Position numbers and translations under genes: made by a program
Assembly (NCBI GenBank): GCA_030596915.1
Contig: JAUVSX010000276.1
Coordinates: 1-5,149, forward strand
Direction: 5' to 3'
Length of the DNA stretch: 5,149 nucleotides
Source of the DNA: Chloroflexota bacterium
Lineage (GTDB): Bacteria > Chloroflexota > Anaerolineae > B4-G1
Part shown: positions 1 to 5,149 of the stretch, in pieces
How positions within the stretch are numbered: the first letter of the stretch is position 1
How the letters are laid out: each line of letters opens with the position of its first letter
Notes under the pieces: generated by a model
Seen by the model: only the letters and a program-made list of their open reading frames with translations
Databases searched by the model: none
What the model was told of the DNA's origin: nothing

Positions 1-2252
1 GCAGCCAACCACGGCGCCTGCACTACGACCCGGTCGACCGGGCGCCATACCTGCAGGCCGGAGAGAACACGATCGCCGGCGACGGTGGCTACGACGGCGT
101 CCCGCGCTCCTTCTGGAGTCCCGCGACGCCCAACATGACCCTTGGCCAAACGGGCGTCGTGGTCTTCGAGGCGAATCTAGGTGAGGCCGGCTGGTTGGTC
201 AGCGATACGACGTGGCGCGCGCACAAGAGCGACGCCTGGTTGGAGGGCTGGAAAGGTGACGGGCCCGGGGGCATCATCACCGAGGGCGTGCCGCTGGAGG
301 TCGTCGATGCCCGGCTATTGCCATACGGTTGGGAACAGCCTGGCTTTGACGAGGCGGCCTCGGACGGCGGGGCCTGGGGCAGCGCCCACGTGATCCCCGC
401 CGTACACATCGGTGGGTTCGCCCGCACTCAGCCCCCCACCGATCCCTACGGCCCGATGTACCCCCGCCCCATCGCCAAGCTGGGAGGCGATTTCCGGGTG
501 CCCGTCTCGTTGAGAGCAGAATATCTTGCGGGGCAGGTCGACCCAGCGGTCGGAGATCCGGTCAAGCGCCTGGAGGCCGCCATCGACCTCCCGGTGACCG
601 GACCGGCGGAGGGCGTCGGGCTACCCCTTAGTCTCGAGGTTCCGGCTGGCGGCAGCGCGCGCGTTGCGCTGGATATGGGTGTCATCGTCATGGGCCGGGT
701 CCAATTCGAGGTACAGGCGCCGGCGGGCACCGTGCTCGATTTCTCTTACACCGAGGACCCGCTCACCCACGCTGCCGGGATGATCGGCATGCACGCGGGC
801 ACGCAGTACATCGCGCGCGGCGAGAACGACTGCTTCCAGGTCTACGATGCCCTTGGCCTGCGCTACGCGTACGTTCTCATCCACGGCACGGCAGGCCCCG
901 TCACCTTGCGCAGCTTCGCGGTGCAGGAGGATGTCTACCCATGGCAGCCCGGAGCCGGCTTCTGCTGCAGCGACGAGGAACTGAACCGAATCTTCACAGC
1001 CGGCATCCGCACCGTCCAGCTCAACTCGCGCGACGCCTTCACTGACTGCCCGACTCGCGAGCAGCGGGCCTGGGTGGGCGATAGCGTCGTCCACCAGATG
1101 GTGCACCTGGCCACGAACCCGGACTGGCGGCTCGCCTGGCAGTATCTCGCCGTTGGCAACTCGCCGCGTTCGGACGGTATCCTGCCGATGAGCGTCGTCG
1201 GCGCGATCGAGAGCGCTGGCGTCTACACGATCCCGGATTGGTCATTGCACTGGGTCCACGGCGTGTTCAACCTGTATCGCTTCGCGGGAGATCGAGGCGC
1301 GGTCAAGTCGTTTATGCCCACGGTCGAGCGCATCCTGCGCTGGTACGCGCCGTTCCAGGCATCCAATGGCCTCCTCAAGGACGTCCCCGAATGGAACTTG
1401 ATCGACTGGTCCAGCGTGCACAACGAGGACACGAGCGCCGCGATCAACGCGTCGTGGGCGCGTGGGCTGCGCGAGTTCGCCGAGATGGCTGGTTGGCTGG
1501 GCGAAGCCGCTAGCCGAGACTGGGCCGAGGGCCCATACGAGGAGGTCAAGGGCGGCTTCGAGGCCTTCTGGGACGAGGACCGCGGCGTGTACGTGGATCA
1601 CATCGTCGACGGTGCACGACGCCTGCCGGTGAATCAGATCGCGAGCGCTATGGCTATCTGTGCTGGCCTGGTCGCGCAGGGGCGGCACGAGCGCATCATC
1701 GACACGATCGCCGATCCGGACAGACTCGTCGTCCGTTCGTGGACCGGTGGTGGGGGCACCTACTCGCAAGAGAAGATGATGAAGCAGTTCCAGGGTATCT
1801 ACGAGGCCGACTGGGACGTGGCGGCGGAGGTCGTCATAGCCCAGCCCTTTATGAGCTATGTTGTGCACGACGCGGTGGCCCTCGCCGGCCAGGCGGACCG
1901 GCTGCCCGAGCTATACCGTCGCTGGTCCCAGTTCCTGGTCGATGGCTACGACACGCTCGGCGAGTGCTGGGGCTGGGGCACGCACGTGCACGGCTGGAGT
2001 GCTACGCCCACCAAGGACATGATCTTCTACATGCTGGGCGTCACGCCCGCCGAGCCGGGCTACGCAGTCGCTCGAATTGCGCCGCGGCTGGGCTCGCTGG
2101 CCTGGGCAGAGGGCACTGTGCCGACGCCGCACGGGTTGATCAGCGTCCGCGCCGAGCCCGACCGGGTGGTGGTCGACTCGCCGGTGCCGGTGATTATGGA
2201 CCTGCCGGGTCGAGAGCCCCAGGCGCTTGCCGCCGGTAGGCACGAGGTGTAG
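1..2252 (+). CDS. Alpha-L-rhamnosidase, glycoside hydrolase family 78 (5' partial)
   Basis: Family members hydrolyse terminal alpha-L-rhamnose from plant polysaccharides, glycolipids or flavonoid glycosides by an inverting mechanism. Residues are numbered from the first full codon at base 3 (residue = base/3); 749 are visible before the TAG at 2250. About 1-155 resemble the N-terminal accessory beta domain (YLQAGENTIAG, then DARLLPYGWEQPGFDE). About 160-315 form a beta-sandwich with D224-MGVIVMG and Y249-T-E251. The (alpha/alpha)6 barrel spans about 318-660 and carries DCPTREQRAWVGD; its D348, E353 and D360 match the Asp-x4-Glu-x6-Asp spacing of the GH78 acidic cluster, with E353 the expected general acid. 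E654 in LGECWGWGTHVHGWS is the likely general base. A C-terminal beta domain follows (PTPHGLISV). The reading frame is open to the window edge and the upstream residues fit the family, so the ATG at 135 is internal and any signal peptide lies outside. GH78 proteins usually have 900-1100 residues, so perhaps 150-300 are missing. Family assignment is firm; the substrate is unknown. Confidence 0.95.
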   Translation, partial: SQPRRLHYDPVDRAPYLQAGENTIAGDGGYDGVPRSFWSPATPNMTLGQTGVVVFEANLGEAGWLVSDTTWRAHKSDAWLEGWKGDGPGGIITEGVPLEVVDARLLPYGWEQPGFDEAASDGGAWGSAHVIPAVHIGGFARTQPPTDPYGPMYPRPIAKLGGDFRVPVSLRAEYLAGQVDPAVGDPVKRLEAAIDLPVTGPAEGVGLPLSLEVPAGGSARVALDMGVIVMGRVQFEVQAPAGTVLDFSYTEDPLTHAAGMIGMHAGTQYIARGENDCFQVYDALGLRYAYVLIHGTAGPVTLRSFAVQEDVYPWQPGAGFCCSDEELNRIFTAGIRTVQLNSRDAFTDCPTREQRAWVGDSVVHQMVHLATNPDWRLAWQYLAVGNSPRSDGILPMSVVGAIESAGVYTIPDWSLHWVHGVFNLYRFAGDRGAVKSFMPTVERILRWYAPFQASNGLLKDVPEWNLIDWSSVHNEDTSAAINASWARGLREFAEMAGWLGEAASRDWAEGPYEEVKGGFEAFWDEDRGVYVDHIVDGARRLPVNQIASAMAICAGLVAQGRHERIIDTIADPDRLVVRSWTGGGGTYSQEKMMKQFQGIYEADWDVAAEVVIAQPFMSYVVHDAVALAGQADRLPELYRRWSQFLVDGYDTLGECWGWGTHVHGWSATPTKDMIFYMLGVTPAEPGYAVARIAPRLGSLAWAEGTVPTPHGLISVRAEPDRVVVDSPVPVIMDLPGREPQALAAGRHEV

Positions 2253-2268
2253 CGCGCTCAAGCTCGCT

Positions 2269-2305
2269 GGTCCAGCACCGCCCTCTCTGAGGGCGGTGCT
2301 GGACC
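2269..2305 (+). terminator. Perfect 17-bp stem-loop after the rhamnosidase stop, probable terminator
   Basis: The arm ggtccagcaccgccctc (2269-2285) is the exact reverse complement of 2289-2305, with a 3-base loop tct. It starts 17 bases after the TAG of the rhamnosidase gene, which is where a transcription terminator would sit. A T-run does not follow; the next bases are ggacccgttgctcc, so it is not a canonical intrinsic terminator. It could be a U-tract-less terminator, an mRNA 3' end stabiliser, or one copy of a dispersed palindromic repeat. The hairpin is certain; the role is inferred. Confidence 0.55.
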
Positions 2306-2308
2306 GGA

Positions 2309-2321
2309 CCCGTTGCTCCGT
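2309..2321 (+). repeat. Direct repeat CCCGTTGYTCCGT, copy 1
   Basis: The 13-mer cccgttgctccgt lies 3 bases after the long stem-loop. It recurs at 2522-2534 with one mismatch (c to t at the eighth base). Confidence 0.6.
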
Positions 2322-2370
2322 GCCTGGCCTTTGGGGGCGTCGCCACGGTTGCCAGCAGCGTATTCAGTCT

Positions 2371-2384
2371 TCAGGGCGACCTGA
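2371..2384. repeat. Short stem-loop with GNRA-type loop
   Basis: The arms tcagg and cctga enclose gcga, a GNRA tetraloop sequence if read as RNA from the + strand. Only 5 bp of stem are present, so chance is quite possible. Confidence 0.25.
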
Positions 2385-2402
2385 TTCTCCACCGGTGACC
2401 AA

Positions 2403-2417
2403 AGGACTGGCAGTCCT
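2403..2417. repeat. Palindrome aggactgGcagtcct (type B, copy 1)
   Basis: Two perfect 7-bp arms (aggactg and cagtcct) flank a single central G at 2410. The core is CTG-G-CAG. The sequence recurs at 2489-2501 with a central C, and an altered copy lies at 2872-2884. It could be a site for a dimeric DNA-binding protein or a small hairpin with a three-base loop. Confidence 0.7.
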
Positions 2418-2488
2418 CCGCCGGGGCATCCAAACGTAGGCGCCGTCGGACATGGGCCGGGACACGCTGTGGCGCTGTTGGTCCCGAA

Positions 2489-2501
2489 GGACTGCCAGTC
2501 C
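2489..2501. repeat. Palindrome ggactgCcagtcc (type B, copy 2)
   Basis: Six-bp arms (ggactg and cagtcc) flank a central C at 2495. With the preceding a at 2488, bases 2488-2501 are the exact reverse complement of 2404-2417, so copies 1 and 2 read as inverted to each other. The flanks also show partial inverted matching: ccgccgg at 2418-2424 and ccggcgg at 2500-2506. Confidence 0.7.
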
Positions 2502-2509
2502 GGCGGTCG

Positions 2510-2520
2510 ACCTGACAGGT
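2510..2520. repeat. Palindrome acctgAcaggt (type A, copy 1, short arms)
   Basis: Five-bp arms acctg and caggt flank a central A at 2515, giving the core CTG-A-CAG. It lies only 20 bases (centre to centre) from type B copy 2 and runs straight into the second copy of the 13-mer direct repeat. Confidence 0.6.
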
Positions 2521-2521
2521 T

Positions 2522-2534
2522 CCCGTTGTTCCGT
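2522..2534 (+). repeat. Direct repeat CCCGTTGYTCCGT, copy 2
   Basis: The 13-mer cccgttgttccgt matches 2309-2321 at 12 of 13 positions. As with copy 1, it follows within a few bases of a palindrome, here the one ending at 2520. Confidence 0.6.
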
Positions 2535-2590
2535 CTGTCCGATGCGCCGCCCGTGCACGAAAACACCCCACGCTGCGACGGGCATCGAAA

Positions 2591-2601
2591 ACCTGACACC
2601 T
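2591..2601. repeat. Degenerate type A copy acctgacacct
   Basis: The left half matches the type A palindrome, including the prefix cgaaaacctg starting at 2586 that recurs at 2665 and 2729. The right half is altered (cacct instead of caggt). The 11 bases are the exact reverse complement of 2843-2853, so the two altered copies form an inverted pair. Confidence 0.5.
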
Positions 2602-2667
2602 AGATTTGGCCAACAATAAGCGACAAGTCATCGTCATCGCACGGCCACGACACGCTCTGTGAAGCGA

Positions 2668-2682
2668 AAACCTGACAGGTTT
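2668..2682. repeat. Palindrome aaacctgAcaggttt (type A, copy 2)
   Basis: Perfect 7-bp arms aaacctg and caggttt flank a central A at 2675. It is preceded by cga, giving cgaaaacctg from 2665. It differs from the copy at 2732-2746 only in the central base. Confidence 0.75.
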
Positions 2683-2706
2683 CTACGTTTCGATCATCGG
2701 CGCACG

Positions 2707-2724
2707 CCTGCCCTGGCGGGCAGG
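2707..2724. repeat. GC-rich stem-loop cctgccc-tggc-gggcagg
   Basis: A perfect 7-bp stem has a 4-base loop (2714-2717). It lies 7 bases before the next type A palindrome. There is no T-run on either side in a position expected for termination. Confidence 0.5.
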
Positions 2725-2731
2725 TTCTCGA

Positions 2732-2746
2732 AAACCTGTCAGGTTT
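2732..2746. repeat. Palindrome aaacctgTcaggttt (type A, copy 3)
   Basis: Perfect 7-bp arms flank a central T at 2739. It is identical to copy 2 except for the centre, and it has the same cgaaaacctg prefix starting at 2729. The distance from copy 2 is 64 bases. Confidence 0.75.
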
Positions 2747-2803
2747 CCACTGCATTGCCGTGGCGAAGCGCTCGGGCAGGGACGGCCCCCGGGCTTGTCG
2801 TGA

Positions 2804-2824
2804 CCACTATGGTTGACATGGTGG
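2804..2824. repeat. Imperfect stem-loop ccactatg...catggtgg
   Basis: Eight base pairs, including one T-G wobble at 2808/2820, enclose the loop gttga. It is weak and may be chance. Confidence 0.25.
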
Positions 2825-2842
2825 CTAATTGGGGCGAAAAGA

Positions 2843-2853
2843 AGGTGTCAGGT
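2843..2853. repeat. Degenerate type A copy aggtgtcaggt, inverted
   Basis: This is the exact reverse complement of 2591-2601. The two copies bracket the two perfect type A palindromes and the stem-loop at 2707-2724. Its flank gcgaaaagaagg, starting at 2834, resembles the cgaaaacctg prefix of the other copies. Confidence 0.45.
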
Positions 2854-2871
2854 CTTAGGACTATCTTCACA

Positions 2872-2884
2872 GGACTGCGAGTCC
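2872..2884. repeat. Palindrome ggactGCGagtcc (type B variant, copy 3)
   Basis: Five-bp arms ggact and agtcc flank gcg. It differs by one base from type B copy 2 (ggactgccagtcc) and so loses the CTGNCAG core while keeping the outer arms. Confidence 0.5.
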
Positions 2885-2904
2885 GATCTTTCGCTGAATC
2901 GCTC

Positions 2905-2948
2905 CCGCCACTCCGCCGCTCCTCGCCCCCGTCTCGGGGGCGTGGCGG
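2905..2948. repeat. Nested GC-rich inverted repeats
   Basis: An inner perfect 8-bp stem cgcccccg / cgggggcg (2924-2931 and 2935-2942) has the loop tct. The outer arms ccgccac (2905-2911) and gtggcgg (2942-2948) are also complementary, sharing base 2942 with the inner stem. It lies about 115 bases beyond the EF-G stop on the - strand, without a T-run, so a terminator role is possible but weak. Confidence 0.45.
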
Positions 2949-2951
2949 TGG

Positions 2952-2964
2952 GATCGCGATCGCG
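2952..2964. repeat. Overlapping palindromes gatcgcgatc and cgcgatcgcg
   Basis: The bases gatcgcgatcgcg contain two 10-bp perfect palindromes offset by three bases, with gatcgc in tandem. They include two GATC sites and a GCGATCGC octamer. No role is assigned. Confidence 0.4.
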
Positions 2965-2983
2965 TAAGCGAGTGGGTCTTGCT

Positions 2984-3028
2984 GACGACGCCTCGGGGGA
3001 CGACGCCGTCGAAGACGACGCCCTCGAA
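2984..3028. repeat. Three-copy 15-bp tandem repeat gacgacgccNtcgaa
   Basis: The copies are at 2984-2998 (gacgacgcctcgggg), 2999-3013 (gacgacgccgtcgaa) and 3014-3028 (gacgacgccctcgaa). The first nine bases are identical in all three. The array ends 35 bases from the EF-G stop codon. Its period is a multiple of three, and + strand reading gives acidic DDASG/DDAVE/DDALE, but the frame that holds it runs antisense into the EF-G gene and is not a credible gene. Confidence 0.65.
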
Positions 3029-3036
3029 GGCGAGGG
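3021..3036 (-). terminator. Possible weak hairpin after the EF-G stop
   Basis: The arms ccctcg and cgaggg form a 6-bp stem with the loop aagg, starting 27 bases beyond the EF-G stop on the - strand. An alternative, mutually exclusive stem gcgag/ctcgc (3030-3034 and 3040-3044) uses part of the same sequence. There is no T-run, and the position is the main support for a terminator role. Confidence 0.25.
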
Positions 3037-3063
3037 GTGCTCGCAGTTCAGTGCGCCTGGAAG

Positions 3064-5149
3064 CTACCGCTGCGGAACCTTCCCCGCTGCATGGCGTTCT
3101 CGGATAACCTTCTCAGCCAGGCCATCGGGCACGACGTCGTAGCGATCGAACTCTAGTGAGAAGGTACCTCGTCCCTGCTTCATGCTGCGCAGGTCCGTCG
3201 CGTAGCCAAAGGTCTCGGCCAGCGGCACCTTACCTTCGACGTTGCGCATTGCGCCGCGTGCCCGCATCGTGCGCACACTGCCCCGGCGGCGCCCGATGTC
3301 GCCAACGACGGAGCCGACGTGCTCCTCGCCCACCGTCATGTCAAGCGACATCAGCGGCTCAAGTAGGGCCGGGTGCGCGTGGCGGACCGCGCGCCGCACG
3401 GCCATAGAGCCGGCGATCTGGAAGTCCATCGCGGCGGAGTCAATCTCGTGAAACTTGCCACCCAGCAACGTCACGCGTACATCAGTGACGGGATAGCCAC
3501 CGATGATGCCCTTCTCCAGGGCATCTCTCACGCCCATCTCCGTCGGACGGACGAAGTCGCGGGGGAAATCGGCGGGCGACGCGTCGTTCTCGAACAGCAC
3601 GCCCTCACCGCGGGCGCGCGGCTCGACGCGCAAATGAACCTCGGCGAAGTGCCCGCGCCCGCCGGTCTGCTTCTTGTAGCTGCCCACCTGCTCGGTCGGC
3701 CGCCGCACCGTCTCACGATAGGAGACCTGGGGCTCGCTCACCACAGGTTTGAGGCCGAACTCGCGCCGCAGTCGCTCGACGGTCACCTCCAGGTGCAGTT
3801 CGCCCATTCCGGCCAACGTCTGCTCACCCGTCTCCGGGTCGAGGCTGCTCGTGAGCGTAGGGTCCTCGGCGCACAGTTGCAGTAAGGCCTGGCGCAGCTT
3901 GTCCCGCTCCAGCTCGGACGTTGGCGACAGCGCAATGACCGTGACCGGCTCCGGGAACTCGCCGGCCTCAAGGAGGATGGGGTGGTCGGGATCGCAGAGC
4001 GTGTCGCCGGTGATCGCTGACTTCACGCCGACCAGCGCAACCACATCGCTGGCCGCCATACGGTCAACCTGCTCGCGCCGGGTGCCGTGCATCCGGTAGA
4101 TACGGCCGACCCGCTCCTGCACGTCGGCCCGCGGGTTGTAGACGCTCTCCCCAATCCGAAGCGCGCCTGAGAAGACGCGCACCCAGGTGAGATGGCCCAC
4201 GTGAGGGTCAGTGACTATCTTGAAGGCGGACGCGCAGAAGGAGGCGGACGGGTCATCGGGCCGTTCCGTGACCTCGCCCGCCGCGTACTCGCGGGCGTTC
4301 TCCGCGTACTCGCGGGCGTTGCCCGGCACCGTGCCCAGTATGGGTGGCATGTCGACGGGGGCCGGAAGATAGGCCACGATTCCGTCCAGGAGGGGCTGCA
4401 CGCCCACGTGGTGGCGCGTTGCGCCGCACAGCACGGGCACCAGTTGGCCGGAGATGGTCGCCCTGCGGACAGCCGCCATAAGCGCGTCCACGCCTGGCTC
4501 GATCCCCTCCAGTCGCAGCGCCAAGAGTTCGTCGTCGGTCTCGCAGATGTCGTCGAGAACGATCTCCCTCGCGGCGGCGACCCGGTCGTGCATCGCAGCA
4601 GGCACCGGACCCACCTCGGGCGTATCGGCTCCGTCCGGCCACACAAGCGCCTCGCCGCGAAGCAGATCGACGACGCCGGTGAAGGTATCCTCGCTGCCAC
4701 TAGGGAGTTGCAGCGGCAGGGCATTGGGCGTGAGACGCTCGCGGACCTCCGCGAGCACGCGGTCGAAGTTGGCGCCAGCCCGGTCGAGCTTGTTGATGAA
4801 GACGATGCGCGAAAGCTGCTCACCGTCGGCGTGGATCCAGACCGCCTCGGTCTGCGGCTCGACGCCGCCGACTCCGCACAGCAGTATGACGGCGGCATCG
4901 ATCACGCGAACAGAGCGCACGACCTCCGCGGAGAAGTCGATGTGGCCGGGCGTATCGATCAGGTTGATGCGGTGGCCCTGCCAGTGACAGGCGGTTGCGG
5001 CGGCGGTGATCGTGATCCCGCGTTCCCGCTCCTGATCCATCCAATCCAACTGGGTGTTGCCCTCGTCGACACTGCCAGGCCGGTGTATCCGGCCTGTGTG
5101 GTACAGAATCGCCTCCGAGGTGGTGGTCTTACCAGCATCCACGTGGGCA
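3064..5149 (-). CDS. fusA: Translation elongation factor G, ribosomal translocase GTPase (5' partial)
   Basis: EF-G binds the ribosome with GTP and moves tRNA and mRNA by one codon; with ribosome recycling factor it can also split ribosomes. Residues are counted from the Val of AHVDAGKTT (5140-5142). The GTPase motifs are all present: the P-loop at the window edge, RGITIT (41-46), DTPGH (63-67), NKLD (117-120) and CGAT (239-242, where GSA is usual). Domain II covers about 290-385, domain III about 395-470 with GMGELHLEV (445-453), and domain IV about 470-590 with QTGGRGHF (492-499) and the loop GGKFHEIDS. H565 in that loop corresponds to the tip His (His583 in E. coli). Domain V runs to about 675, followed by a short tail and TAG at 3064-3066. 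About 694 residues are visible; the usual length is near 700, so only some 10-20 are missing. The GTG at 5142 is the P-loop Val, not a start. EF-G is firm; whether it is the housekeeping copy or a paralogue is open, since rps or tuf neighbours are out of view. Confidence 0.96.
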   Translation of the reverse strand, partial: AHVDAGKTTTSEAILYHTGRIHRPGSVDEGNTQLDWMDQERERGITITAAATACHWQGHRINLIDTPGHIDFSAEVVRSVRVIDAAVILLCGVGGVEPQTEAVWIHADGEQLSRIVFINKLDRAGANFDRVLAEVRERLTPNALPLQLPSGSEDTFTGVVDLLRGEALVWPDGADTPEVGPVPAAMHDRVAAAREIVLDDICETDDELLALRLEGIEPGVDALMAAVRRATISGQLVPVLCGATRHHVGVQPLLDGIVAYLPAPVDMPPILGTVPGNAREYAENAREYAAGEVTERPDDPSASFCASAFKIVTDPHVGHLTWVRVFSGALRIGESVYNPRADVQERVGRIYRMHGTRREQVDRMAASDVVALVGVKSAITGDTLCDPDHPILLEAGEFPEPVTVIALSPTSELERDKLRQALLQLCAEDPTLTSSLDPETGEQTLAGMGELHLEVTVERLRREFGLKPVVSEPQVSYRETVRRPTEQVGSYKKQTGGRGHFAEVHLRVEPRARGEGVLFENDASPADFPRDFVRPTEMGVRDALEKGIIGGYPVTDVRVTLLGGKFHEIDSAAMDFQIAGSMAVRRAVRHAHPALLEPLMSLDMTVGEEHVGSVVGDIGRRRGSVRTMRARGAMRNVEGKVPLAETFGYATDLRSMKQGRGTFSLEFDRYDVVPDGLAEKVIRERHAAGKVPQR
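4281..4320. repeat. In-frame 21-bp tandem duplication inside the EF-G gene
   Basis: The 19 bases ccgcgtactcgcgggcgtt occur at 4281-4299 and again, identical, at 4302-4320, a period of 21. On the coding strand this doubles seven codons, giving NAREYAE-NAREYAA at about residues 275-288. That is the linker between the GTPase domain and domain II. Confidence 0.85.

Larger units (their letters stand above)
2253..3063. other. Convergent intergenic region rich in short palindromes, no credible gene
   Basis: These 811 bases separate the stop codons of two converging genes, so no promoter is needed here for either. I found no open frame resembling a protein family, no tRNA or rRNA-like segment and no convincing promoter. 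The content is repetitive: a long stem-loop, at least eight short palindromes or half-degenerate copies of two related types, a duplicated 13-mer, GC-rich inverted repeats and a 15-bp tandem repeat. Each is listed separately. Runs such as cgaaaacctg give local AT-richer patches unlike the flanking coding DNA. A small structured RNA cannot be excluded by eye. Confidence 0.75.

Noticed and set aside
1242..1868. 208-residue open frame antisense to the rhamnosidase
   Set aside because: It lies wholly within a well-recognised gene, has no recognisable domain, and is the kind of long shadow frame expected in GC-rich DNA.
135..2252. Rhamnosidase starting at the ATG at 135
   Set aside because: The frame is open to the window edge and the 44 upstream residues (YLQAGENTIAG and following) fit the GH78 N-terminal domain, so this Met is internal.
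2258..2599. 113-residue - strand frame in the intergenic gap
   Set aside because: It is built largely from the palindromes and the long stem-loop, is Gly/Pro/Ser-rich, resembles no family and has no clear ribosome binding site.
2813..2818. TTGACA as a -35 promoter element
   Set aside because: The bases 17 downstream (gaaaag) do not resemble a -10 box and no gene follows on the + strand.
2403..2884. CRISPR array
   Set aside because: The recurring units are only 11-15 bases, of two types, imperfect and unevenly spaced, with no constant repeat of CRISPR length and no cas gene in view.
2253..3063. tRNA or other known RNA gene in the gap
   Set aside because: No cloverleaf arms, T-loop (GTTCRA) context or CCA end could be found; only simple hairpins are visible.
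2659..3142. Two + strand frames (2659-2967 and 2813-3142)
   Set aside because: Their sequence comes from the palindromes and tandem repeat, the second runs antisense into the EF-G 3' end, and neither looks like a protein family.
4215..4898. 227-residue open frame in a second frame of the EF-G strand
   Set aside because: It is Ser/Arg/Pro-rich low-complexity translation overlapping conserved EF-G coding sequence; a frame shadow.
5140..5142. GTG as the EF-G start codon
   Set aside because: It codes the Val of AHVDAGKTT; the preceding codons for Ala and His are part of the conserved P-loop, so the gene starts beyond the window.

Overview
This is a GC-rich bacterial window with two large genes arranged tail to tail and an 811-base repeat-rich gap between them. 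Both genes run off the window edges, so neither true start is visible. Codon use is strongly G/C at third positions in both genes. The taxon cannot be fixed from this alone. The high GC, the plant-polysaccharide-type glycosidase and the many short palindromes between genes would fit a Chloroflexota (Anaerolineae-like) or similar soil/sediment lineage, but that is inference.

Left part (1-2252, + strand): the C-terminal 749 residues of a glycoside hydrolase family 78 alpha-L-rhamnosidase. It has the DCPxRE...GD acidic cluster and a late Glu in the expected places.

Middle (2253-3063): no credible gene. A perfect 17-bp stem-loop lies just after the rhamnosidase stop. Next comes a cluster of short palindromes of two related sequence types (aaacctgNcaggttt and aggactgNcagtcct), most sharing a CTGNCAG core. 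A nearly identical 13-mer occurs after two of the palindromes. The gap ends with stacked GC-rich inverted repeats and a three-copy 15-bp tandem repeat just past the end of the right-hand gene.

Right part (3064-5149, - strand): almost all of a translation elongation factor G gene, beginning inside its P-loop (AHVDAGKTT) and running to a TAG stop. It has all GTPase motifs and domains II-V, and carries an in-frame 21-bp tandem duplication in the linker between the G domain and domain II.

The two genes converge, are not an operon, and have no evident functional link: one releases rhamnose from glycans, the other drives ribosomal translocation. No complete new system is visible. The most unusual part is the palindrome cluster in the gap.
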